The notes under the pieces are model-generated. The model saw only the letters and a list, made by a program, of their open reading frames with translations. It was not told where the DNA came from and made no database searches. 64,000 bases of DNA from Amphritea atlantica (lineage in GTDB: Bacteria > Pseudomonadota > Gammaproteobacteria > Pseudomonadales > Balneatricaceae): positions 186,001-250,000 of the forward strand of contig NZ_JAHKQE010000023.1 in the NCBI RefSeq assembly GCF_018860855.1. The letters run 5' to 3'. This document shows positions 32,718 to 40,460 of this stretch, piece after piece. Within the stretch, counting starts at the first letter, position 1. Each line of letters starts with the position of its first letter. A program made the position numbers and the translations under genes.

Positions 32718-34463
32718 TTAAAACAGCTCTTCGTCCAGCGCCATAATACTCTCGCCACCGGCAATAACAGAAGCGAGATAGGACTGGGTACGTGGCATCA
32801 TATGTTCACAATAGAACCGCGCACTGATCAGCTTAGCTTGTAAAAACTTAGGATCGCCTTCGCCAGCCGTCAGTTTAGCCTGTGCCTGTACCGCGCTCTT
32901 CGCCATCAGCCAACCACCGCAAAGGAAACCAAACAGCATCATAAAGTTAACACAGGCACTCGCCGATGCGTTTCGATCCGCTTTAGTATCCAGCAACCAT
33001 TGGCGAGCAGCAATACCATTATTGAGTGAAGTGCGGCATTGTTCCGCTGCCAGTGAAAAATCACCACCTAGCGTTTCAAAAGCGCTGATATCAACGGCCA
33101 TTTCATCCAAGAGTGACTGCAGTGACTCACCACCATTCATCAGCGTTTTACGGCCGACCAAATCGAGTGCTTGAACCGCAGTAGTACCTTCGTAAATTGG
33201 CAGAATACGGGCATCACGATAATACTGAGCGGCACCGGTTTCTTCGATAAAGCCCATACCGCCGTGAATCTGAATACCCAGCGAGGTTAATTCTTGAGCA
33301 AATTCGGTCACCCAACCTTTAACGATGGGCGTCAATAGTTCCTGCCGTGCCGTATTTTTCCGGTCAGCTTCAGCGGCTGCCACAAGACATAGCGCCCGCA
33401 TCGCTTCAGTACCGGATTTCATCTGCATCAGCATCCGACGAACATCGGCAAAACGGATAATAGGATAACGACTACCGTCTTTTTTGGTGCCCTGGATACG
33501 ATCTTTAGCAAACTGTACCGCTAGTTGATAAGCGGCTTCAGATACACCGAGACCCTGCAAACCAACGCCCTGACGGGCATGATTCATCATGGTAAACATA
33601 TACGCGAGGCCGTTATGCTCTTCACCCACTAGATAACCCACAGCACCACCGTTATCGCCGAAGCTCATGACGCAGGTAGGGCTACCATGGATACCCATTT
33701 TGTGTTCCAACGATACCGCATAAACATCGTTACGATCAGCCGGGTTACCATTTTCATCCAACAGGAACTTAGGCACGATAAACAGCGAAATACCCTTCAC
33801 CCCAGCTGGAGCACCTGGCAGGCGTGCCAGCACCAGATGGATAACATTATCTGTCATCTGATGATCGCCCCAGGTGATAAAGATCTTCTGACCGGTAATC
33901 AAATAATGATCGCCATTGGCTACCGCTTTAGTACTCACAGCCGCCAGATCAGTACCCGCACCCGCTTCGGTCAGGTTCATGGTGCCGGTCCATTCACCGC
34001 TCACCAATTTTGGCAGAAAATGCTCTTTCAACTCATCACTACCGTGATGGCTGATTGATTCAATCGCCCCCTGACTTAACAGCGGGCAGAGTGCAAACGA
34101 TAAATTACAGGTCTGCCACACTTCATTGACAGCGGTACCCAAAACATTAGGTAGATTTTGTCCACCAAACTCTTCGGCCGCCGTTAGTGTGGCCCAGCCC
34201 CCCTCAACATACGCCTGATAGGCGTCGGCGAAACCCTTTGTCTCTTTCACACCGTTATCAACAATCACGGGGTGAACTTCATCACCGGTGCGGTTGAGCG
34301 GTGCTAAAACGCCCGTGCCGAGCTTACCGGCTTCGGTCAAAACCACGGAAGCCAGTTCGGTGTTAACATCTTCTAGTCCGGCTGCAGCACAAAGCTCATC
34401 AAACTTAACCAGTTCATTCAGTACAAATTCGACGTCGGTAAGGGGGTGCTTATAATCATTCAT
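32718..34463 (-). CDS. Acyl-CoA dehydrogenase, DmdC-like long form
   Basis: 581 residues. FAD-dependent dehydrogenase that inserts the alpha-beta double bond into acyl-CoA and hands electrons to ETF. Motifs: TMNLTEAGAGTDLAAV, ITGQKIFITWGDH, MMNHARQGVGLQGLGVSEAAYQ, and GGMGFIEETGAAQYYRDARI with IYEGTTAVQALDL. The extra N-terminal domain and the approximately 130-residue C-terminal domain place it with long acyl-CoA dehydrogenases such as DmdC (3-methylmercaptopropionyl-CoA dehydrogenase). Substrate is not set by sequence: medium- or long-chain acyl-CoA is equally possible. In the etfB-etfA operon, 25 bp from its neighbours. Confidence 0.92.
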   Translation of the reverse strand: MNDYKHPLTDVEFVLNELVKFDELCAAAGLEDVNTELASVVLTEAGKLGTGVLAPLNRTGDEVHPVIVDNGVKETKGFADAYQAYVEGGWATLTAAEEFGGQNLPNVLGTAVNEVWQTCNLSFALCPLLSQGAIESISHHGSDELKEHFLPKLVSGEWTGTMNLTEAGAGTDLAAVSTKAVANGDHYLITGQKIFITWGDHQMTDNVIHLVLARLPGAPAGVKGISLFIVPKFLLDENGNPADRNDVYAVSLEHKMGIHGSPTCVMSFGDNGGAVGYLVGEEHNGLAYMFTMMNHARQGVGLQGLGVSEAAYQLAVQFAKDRIQGTKKDGSRYPIIRFADVRRMLMQMKSGTEAMRALCLVAAAEADRKNTARQELLTPIVKGWVTEFAQELTSLGIQIHGGMGFIEETGAAQYYRDARILPIYEGTTAVQALDLVGRKTLMNGGESLQSLLDEMAVDISAFETLGGDFSLAAEQCRTSLNNGIAARQWLLDTKADRNASASACVNFMMLFGFLCGGWLMAKSAVQAQAKLTAGEGDPKFLQAKLISARFYCEHMMPRTQSYLASVIAGGESIMALDEELF

Positions 34464-34488
34464 GATCGTTACCTGTATTTTCCATTTT

Positions 34489-35418
34489 TCAGATCTGAGC
34501 AGTCAATTCCGGCAGCGCATCAAACAGATCGGCTACCAGTCCATAATCAGCAACAGAGAAGATTGGCGCTTCTTCATCTTTGTTGATTGCCACTATTACT
34601 TTTGAATCTTTCATTCCCGCCAAATGCTGGATAGCACCGGAGATACCGACCGCGATATACAGATCCGGCGCAACCACTTTACCGGTTTGACCCACTTGCA
34701 GATCGTTAGGTACAAAGCCCGCATCAACGGCCGCACGGGATGCACCCACAGCACCGCCCAGCTTATCTGCCAGACCATAAAGCATCTCGAAGTTTTCAGC
34801 GTTACCCATGCCTCGGCCACCCGCAACAATCACCGATGCCGTAGTCAACTCAGGACGATCAGATTTGGCCAACTCCTCTTTAACAAAACGGACATTACTG
34901 TTATCACACACTTCAGAAACGGCTTCAATCGTCGCACTACCGCCTTCAGCAACAACCGCATCAAATGCAGTGCCACGAATGGTCAGCAGTTTAACAACAT
35001 CATCGGTTTTAACGGTTGCAATCGCATTACCGGCATAGATAGGACGCTGGAAAGTATCGGCAGATTCAACAGCAACCACCTCCGACAGCTGGTTAACATC
35101 CAACAGTGCTGCTACCCGTGGTAGATAGTTTTTACCGTTTGTTGTTGCCGGAGCCAAAATATGACTGTGACCACTCACCAGCGCCACAATCAGTTTGCTC
35201 ATATTTTCAGCCAGCTCATGTTCATAAACGGCGTTATCGGCAAACAATACTTTAGTTACTGACGGAATCGCGGCCGCTTCATCAGCTACGGATTGACAGT
35301 TGAAACCCGCCACCAGCAATTCAATATCACCACCAATTTGCTGTGCTGCCGCTAGGGTGTTCAGAGTAGCAGGCTTAAGTGCTACGTTATCGTGTTCTGC
35401 AATTACCAGAATAGTCAT
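34489..35418 (-). CDS. etfA: Electron transfer flavoprotein alpha subunit
   Basis: 309 residues. EtfA binds FAD and pairs with EtfB to carry electrons from acyl-CoA dehydrogenases to ETF-QO. The C-terminal FAD domain holds [80 protein letters not shown] and [16 protein letters not shown]. All are canonical. Lies 11 bp after etfB. Confidence 0.97.
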   Translation of the reverse strand: MTILVIAEHDNVALKPATLNTLAAAQQIGGDIELLVAGFNCQSVADEAAAIPSVTKVLFADNAVYEHELAENMSKLIVALVSGHSHILAPATTNGKNYLPRVAALLDVNQLSEVVAVESADTFQRPIYAGNAIATVKTDDVVKLLTIRGTAFDAVVAEGGSATIEAVSEVCDNSNVRFVKEELAKSDRPELTTASVIVAGGRGMGNAENFEMLYGLADKLGGAVGASRAAVDAGFVPNDLQVGQTGKVVAPDLYIAVGISGAIQHLAGMKDSKVIVAINKDEEAPIFSVADYGLVADLFDALPELTAQI

Positions 35419-35429
35419 CAGTCGTCTCC

Positions 35430-36179
35430 TTAAAGAACCTTCGCTTCGTTTTTCAGCTTATCTACCAGCTCCGATACCGAGGCCACTTTAATACCTGCTT
35501 GACGCTCTTCTGGCGGGTTAACCGCGACCAGAGTCACTTTATTGTTCAGTTCAACACCCAGATCAGCGGGAGTTTTGACCGCCAATGGCTTGCGCTTAGC
35601 TTTCATAATGTTCGGCAATGAAGCATAACGAGGATCATTCAGGCGCAGGTCAACTGTTACAATCGCGGGTAGATCCAGTTCAAGGGTTTGTAAACCACCA
35701 TCGATTTCACGGGTAATTTGCACCTTATCGCCTTCAACACTCATTTCAGACACAAAAGTGCCCTGTGGATAATCCAACAACGCGGCCAGCATCTGACCGG
35801 TCTGGTTGTTATCCGTGTCAATGGACTGTTTGCCCATAATCACCAGCTGTGGTTGCTCTTCCTGTACCAGAGCTTTGAGTAACTTAGCCGCTGATAGTGA
35901 GTCAGGTAAGGTATCGGTTTCGATCTGAATACCACGGTCAGCACCCAGTGCCAAGGCGGTACGAATCTGTTCCTGGCAGCTCTTATCGCCCATAGAAACA
36001 ACAATCACTTCACTCGCGACACCTGCTTCTTTCAGGCGAACGGCTTGTTCAACTGCGATTTCACAGAATGGGTTCATCGCCATTTTAACATTTGCCAGAT
36101 CAACATCGCTGTTATCTGACTTAACACGTACTTTAACGTTGTAGTCGATTACACGTTTTACCGGGACAAGTATTTTCAT
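35430..36179 (-). CDS. etfB: Electron transfer flavoprotein beta subunit
   Basis: 249 residues from the ATG at 36179 ([19 protein letters not shown]). A GTG three codons upstream (36188) is also open, but the ATG gives the usual family length. It binds AMP and, with EtfA, forms the FAD-carrying heterodimer. Marks: [58 protein letters not shown] and the recognition-loop segment [16 protein letters not shown]. First gene of the operon, divergent from the AraC-type regulator, whose control of it is plausible. Confidence 0.97.
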   Translation of the reverse strand: MKILVPVKRVIDYNVKVRVKSDNSDVDLANVKMAMNPFCEIAVEQAVRLKEAGVASEVIVVSMGDKSCQEQIRTALALGADRGIQIETDTLPDSLSAAKLLKALVQEEQPQLVIMGKQSIDTDNNQTGQMLAALLDYPQGTFVSEMSVEGDKVQITREIDGGLQTLELDLPAIVTVDLRLNDPRYASLPNIMKAKRKPLAVKTPADLGVELNNKVTLVAVNPPEERQAGIKVASVSELVDKLKNEAKVL

Positions 36180-36272
36180 AGCACTCACTGTTTATGTTGA
36201 GGTTTTATTGCGTTCTAGTTTGCCTCTGCAAGCTAATAACAACAATAACAAAAAAAGCCTTAAATTTGATAT

Positions 36273-36322
36273 TTTCGGACACATACACCCGTTCAATTTC
36301 GGACAAGTCTGTTAATATCGGA
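36273..36322. promoter_or_regulatory. Direct repeats in the etfB/AraC divergent region
   Basis: TTTCGGACA occurs at 36273-36281 and 36297-36305, and a partial copy TATCGGA at 36316-36322. Spacings of 24 and 19 bp place them near the same helix face. This suits an AraC-family activator that binds direct repeats between its own gene and the ETF operon. Function is inference. Confidence 0.5.
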
Positions 36323-36372
36323 AAAACAAAACCATTATAGGACAGTCATCACAATGATGCCGGACTCTTGAG

Positions 36373-37383
36373 ATGAGCTATAGCCACCATTCAGTTTCAA
36401 TCCATTTTGCCAATGCCATGCTCAAAGGCGCCCGCTTAAAGGGCCTTAATGAGCAACAGCTGATGCTGGAATCTGGTCTCAACCGCGAACTGTTGAGCAA
36501 CCAGGAAGTCCGCATCACACCTATGCAGCTGAGCCGACTAGTACAGGCTATTCAACGGCACGGCGATGATGATTATATCTGCCTCGGTAGCCAACCCTCT
36601 CGTAATGGAGTATTCGGGGTGATGGCCAAACTCGTGATCCACAGCACTAACCTTAGAGAGGTATATAAGCATGCGGTTCACTTTTACAACCTAGTGGTAC
36701 CGGCCTCTCACCTAAGTTTTACGGAGTCAGGTGACACCGCTACCTTTACGCTAACATTGACAGACCCAAGCAAAGACCCCGATTTTGCATTGCTCGATTT
36801 TCTACTGTTACTCTGGCATCGATTCCCTAGTTGGATGATTGGCCAGCGCATCCCGCTTAAACAGGTAACTTTTCGTCACTCAAAACCAGCCCACTTTGAG
36901 GAATATCGCCTGATGTTCCCCTGCCCTGCGATCTATGATCAACCTGAGAATAGCTTTTCATTCGACCGTTCAATTCTCAGTGCGCCGGTGGTACAAACCC
37001 AACAGAACCTCAGTAGCTATCTGCGTCGGGCACCCTTAGATTGGTTTAAGCGACAATCTTATTATCCAGTTTACACCCGTAAAGTGATCGATTATCTAGA
37101 AAGTTCCGACTCTATGGCCGATACCAGCATGGAAGATATTGCCGGCCAGATTCACACCACCACCCGAACTCTGCGTCGTAAGCTCGATGAAGAGGGCACC
37201 AGCTTTCAAGAGCTTAAAGACAGTGTGCGCCGAGACGAGGCAATTCACCTGCTCAGCCAGCCTAACTTGCCGATCTCCCGTATTGCTAGGATGCTGGGGT
37301 TTGCCGAATCGGCCGCCTTCACTCGGGCCTTTAAGCACTGGACAGGCATCTCCCCTAGCACCTATCGTAAATCAAAAGGCTAA
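36373..37383 (+). CDS. AraC-family transcriptional regulator (OruR-like layout)
   Basis: 336 residues. Residues 1-200 form the arabinose-binding-type (PF12625-like) N-terminal domain common in OruR/ArgR-like regulators (ANAMLKGARLKGLNEQQLML; LVIHSTNLREVYKHAVHFYN). Residues about 235-335 form the double helix-turn-helix AraC domain (MEDIAGQIHTTTRTLRRKLD; ISRIARMLGFAESAAFTRAF; KHWTGISPSTYRKSK). Divergent from etfB, so probably controls fatty or carboxylic acid oxidation through the ETF operon, perhaps sensing the acyl substrate. The terminator at 37595 may belong to this gene. Confidence 0.92.
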   Translation: MSYSHHSVSIHFANAMLKGARLKGLNEQQLMLESGLNRELLSNQEVRITPMQLSRLVQAIQRHGDDDYICLGSQPSRNGVFGVMAKLVIHSTNLREVYKHAVHFYNLVVPASHLSFTESGDTATFTLTLTDPSKDPDFALLDFLLLLWHRFPSWMIGQRIPLKQVTFRHSKPAHFEEYRLMFPCPAIYDQPENSFSFDRSILSAPVVQTQQNLSSYLRRAPLDWFKRQSYYPVYTRKVIDYLESSDSMADTSMEDIAGQIHTTTRTLRRKLDEEGTSFQELKDSVRRDEAIHLLSQPNLPISRIARMLGFAESAAFTRAFKHWTGISPSTYRKSKG

Positions 37384-37804
37384 CAATAAGTCTACACCTC
37401 AGCCGGTAATCAACATTGATACTCGTCATTAATATGCTTAAGTACTGACTGTCCGATTAGAACAAAACACTGACTCTAAATGCTATCGCCAAATCAGCCG
37501 CGAGAAACCATAATCTATTGCACCCTAAGCTGACCAATAACGTTTTGGTCTGTTGATAGCGAGTTGGTTCCTACCCTGCGAATCAATATTTCCGACCGGT
37601 TCTGTTAAAGAGCAGAATCGGTTTTTTTATCCGATCCATACAACAAAAAAATTGCGCCGATGCACAATAAGATAAAGTGTACCCAAGCAACCTCTCATCT
37701 TCGCCAGAACAGAAGCCACAACGATAAGGCGCTAGAACCACAATAAAACTATTCACCCACCGCTTTCAAGTCATTTCTCAATCCGCCAACCACGACACAA
37801 CCCA
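37384..37804. other. Intergenic region between the AraC-type gene and the short EtfB paralog
   Basis: 421 bp with no open frame of note. The only clear element is the terminator at 37595-37628. Confidence 0.5.
37595..37628 (+). terminator. Rho-independent terminator
   Basis: Stem ACCGGTTCTG / CAGAATCGGT (10 pairs, one G-T) with an 8-nt loop, followed by seven T residues. It lies 212 bp after the AraC-type gene, so the transcript may have a long 3' end or hold a small RNA. Confidence 0.85.
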
Positions 37805-38305
37805 CTAAATCCGTGAATAGGTCGGTATATTATCGATAGAAGGTAATGCCGATAAACAAACCGTCTGCATGCCACTACCGATTTCACGAATCACCAAGGT
37901 TCGGTCATCGCGATCATCACTCAACTCATGATGGGCCTGTCTAAATGCTAATAACTCGGCCAGAAGCTGAGCCAACGGACATTGATCATCCACGCCTCCA
38001 TGCGCAACAAACATAAGATCAGGGGTGTCGATGCGAACAATATCAACGCATAGCTCAGCAAGTTCCATCGCATCTGGCTTTCGCTCACCCGCTTGAATAT
38101 AGCGGTAAGTCACCCCTTGATGCAGTAATCTTAGTCTTTCTGAATCATCTAGCGGCTGTCCTATTACGACAATTTCTACAACAGAGGCTTGTCCACTGCG
38201 TTGCAGCTTAAGCGCTTCATTAATGCTAGCCTGTGCCTGCGGACTCAATAGCCGACAAGCAACGCCACCGCTCGCATTAGGTGTTAGTATGACGACGATT
38301 TTCAT
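37805..38305 (-). CDS. Short EtfB-like protein
   Basis: 166 residues. The beginning MKIVVILTPN, the helix INEALKLQRSG, EIVVIGQPL and GVTYRYIQAG follow the order of EtfB ([21 protein letters not shown]). So do DLMFVAHGGVDDQCPLAQLL and VIREIGSGMQTVCLSALPSI (Etf[41 protein letters not shown]). It stops where EtfB continues with the recognition loop that touches acyl-CoA dehydrogenase, and it lacks the NPFCE segment. No EtfA partner is next to it. It follows the acyl-CoA ligase by 67 bp. It may be a decayed or repurposed paralog; function unknown. The ATG has GGGA 8 nt upstream. Confidence 0.75.
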   Translation of the reverse strand: MKIVVILTPNASGGVACRLLSPQAQASINEALKLQRSGQASVVEIVVIGQPLDDSERLRLLHQGVTYRYIQAGERKPDAMELAELCVDIVRIDTPDLMFVAHGGVDDQCPLAQLLAELLAFRQAHHELSDDRDDRTLVIREIGSGMQTVCLSALPSIDNIPTYSRI

Positions 38306-38327
38306 TATTTTTATCCCGTCTGACTGT

Positions 38328-38359
38328 TTAGGGGGAGGTAAAGAGCGACTCCCCCCTAA
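38328..38359 (-). terminator. Hairpin between the acyl-CoA ligase and the EtfB-like gene
   Basis: Arms TTAGGGGGAG / CTCCCCCCTAA with one bulged C and an 11-nt loop, directly after the ligase stop codon. No T-run on the minus strand, so it may be a partial terminator or a processing site. Confidence 0.5.
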
Positions 38360-38372
38360 TATGACTCAATAA

Positions 38373-40007
38373 TTATTGCAGATCTTTAGCCTTGTTTCGC
38401 AATAAAAACTTCTGAATTTTACCGGTAGAGGTTTTTGGTAGGTCACCCACAACCACCCGTTTTGGCGTTTTAAAGTGTGCCATATTCTCGCGACAGAAAT
38501 CGATAATCTCTTGTTCGGTCACCGTTTCTCCTTCACTGGTGGTAATAAACGCACAAGGGGTTTCGCCCCATTTCTCATCAGGCCGAGCGACCACCGCCGC
38601 ATCCTGAATTTTTGGATGGCGATACAAGACATCTTCAATCTCAATACTGGAGATATTTTCACCACCCGAGATGATGACATCCTTCGAACGGTCTTTAATT
38701 TCGATATAGCCATCCGCATGCCACACCGCTAGATCGCCCGAATGGAACCAACCGCCTTTAAATGCCTCATCCGTTGTCGATGGGTTTTTCAGATAGCCTT
38801 TCATGACTAGGTTGCCTTGCATAAAGATTTCACCAATGGTTTCACCATCCTGTGGCACCGGCTGCAATGTATCCGGATCAGCCACCATCAAACCATCCAA
38901 CATCGGTGCACGCACCCCCTGTCTAGATTTCAGGCGCGCCTTTTTCTCTTCATCATATTCATCCCATTCTTCATGCCAAGCGCATAATACGGATGGGCCA
39001 TAAGTTTCGGTTAATCCATACACATGGGTGACTTTAAAACCAAGTTCTTCCATCCCCTGAATCACAGACGCCGGTGGCGCAGCCCCTGCCACCATCACTT
39101 TAACCTGATGATCAATCCCAGCTTTCATCTCTTCAGGTGCCGAATTCAACATATTCAACACGATGGGTGCACCACAGAAATGGTTAACCTGCTGCGCTTT
39201 AATCTGCTCAAAAATCTTATCCGCCCGCACATGACGTAAACTCACACTGGTTCCGGCAGCCGCCGCTATAGTCCAAGGGAAGCACCAGCCATTACAATGG
39301 AACATCGGCAAGGTCCACAGATACACAGGATGCTTACCCATATCCCAAGAAACAATATTACTAACGGCATTCAGATAGGCGCCGCGATGATGATAAACCA
39401 CCCCTTTTGGATCACCAGTCGTACCTGAGGTATAGTTTAGTGTGATCGCATCCCATTCAGTGTCTGGCTTCAAGCCGGTAAAGCTCGCATCACCTTCGGA
39501 CAAAAAGGCTTCATAGGTCATTTCCCCAATCAACTCACCTTCCTCATAGGTCGGATCATCAATATCAATCACCAGAATTTTTTTACCGATCATTTTTAAC
39601 GCTTTTTTCACCACGCCAGAAAATTCACGTTCGGTGATCAGCACTTTAGTTTCAGCATGCTGCAGCACAAAGGCAATCGCTTCTGAATCCAATCGGGTAT
39701 TAATAGAGTTGAGTACCGCCCCACTCATTGGCACCCCAAAATGGGATTCAAAATGTTCGGGGAGATTAGGTGCAATAATAGAAACGGTATCGCCTCGGCC
39801 AATGCCTCGTTTCTTCAGTGCACTCGCTAACTGACAACAACGTTGATACGTTTCTGCCCAGCTTCGAGACACATCGCCATATACCGTTGCCGGACGGTTA
39901 GGGTATATTTTTGCGGTACGCTCAAGAAAACTCAGCGGACTCAAGGCAACAAAGTTCGCCTGATTCTGCTCGAGTGACTGGTTATAAACGTTAAATTGTT
40001 CAGACAT
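38373..40007 (-). CDS. Acyl-CoA synthetase (AMP-forming), DmdB-like
   Basis: 544 residues. Activates a carboxylic acid to its CoA thioester through an acyl-adenylate. Motifs: P-loop LNYTSGTTGDPKGVVYHHRG; THVYGLTETYGPSVLC (A5); FHSGDLAVWHADGYIEIKDR (A7/A8); ISGGENISSIEIEDVLYRHP; the catalytic Lys in PKTSTGKIQKFLL. It resembles the medium-chain group and the 3-methylmercaptopropionate-CoA ligase DmdB in length (539-547). With the DmdC-like dehydrogenase nearby, short- or medium-chain or sulfur-containing acids are candidate substrates. This cannot be settled from sequence. Confidence 0.92.
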   Translation of the reverse strand: MSEQFNVYNQSLEQNQANFVALSPLSFLERTAKIYPNRPATVYGDVSRSWAETYQRCCQLASALKKRGIGRGDTVSIIAPNLPEHFESHFGVPMSGAVLNSINTRLDSEAIAFVLQHAETKVLITEREFSGVVKKALKMIGKKILVIDIDDPTYEEGELIGEMTYEAFLSEGDASFTGLKPDTEWDAITLNYTSGTTGDPKGVVYHHRGAYLNAVSNIVSWDMGKHPVYLWTLPMFHCNGWCFPWTIAAAAGTSVSLRHVRADKIFEQIKAQQVNHFCGAPIVLNMLNSAPEEMKAGIDHQVKVMVAGAAPPASVIQGMEELGFKVTHVYGLTETYGPSVLCAWHEEWDEYDEEKKARLKSRQGVRAPMLDGLMVADPDTLQPVPQDGETIGEIFMQGNLVMKGYLKNPSTTDEAFKGGWFHSGDLAVWHADGYIEIKDRSKDVIISGGENISSIEIEDVLYRHPKIQDAAVVARPDEKWGETPCAFITTSEGETVTEQEIIDFCRENMAHFKTPKRVVVGDLPKTSTGKIQKFLLRNKAKDLQ

Positions 40008-40460
40008 TGTTACTCCCTGTACTTACTTATCGACCGGCTACCCATCGGCAACCTAGCTCGCACTTTGATAAAGTATTGAATGAACCTAAAGCAGCTCATT
40101 TCGGTTAAATCTAGCAATAATGAATTAAACCGATACAGCTATAACGGGAAGGATAAATTACACGAAACTACAGGAGCTGGATCCAAAAACAGAAGATCAT
40201 GACTAGACCTGAACGGCGACGTTCGGCATGACAATCATTCTGAAGAAATAGGGAGGATCTTTGCTCTCTTTCGACCTTTGCTTATCGGTCAGCATTATTA
40301 TTGTTATATATCACAGTATTTTTTCTGTGTTTCAGTCATAGTAGAGCCCTCAAATATTGCTGTAATTTGTCTGAAATATAACGAAATGTAACAATACAGT
40401 CATCGACTTACGTCAATGAGAATGATGACACTATAAAAACAACCCACTAGATGACTTGAT
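40008..40460. other. Divergent intergenic region between the ligase and the hybrid kinase
   Basis: 453 bp with no gene. It should hold two divergent promoters. A candidate for the kinase gene is at 40408-40437. The middle part near 40280-40400 is AT-rich. Confidence 0.45.
40408..40437 (+). promoter_or_regulatory. Candidate promoter of the hybrid kinase gene
   Basis: TTACGT, 18-bp spacer, TATAAA, 23 bp before the ATG. Weak evidence. Confidence 0.3.

Noticed and set aside
31044-40007. DMSP demethylation gene cluster
   Set aside because: DmdB-like and DmdC-like proteins alone are not diagnostic; DmdA and DmdD are absent from the window.
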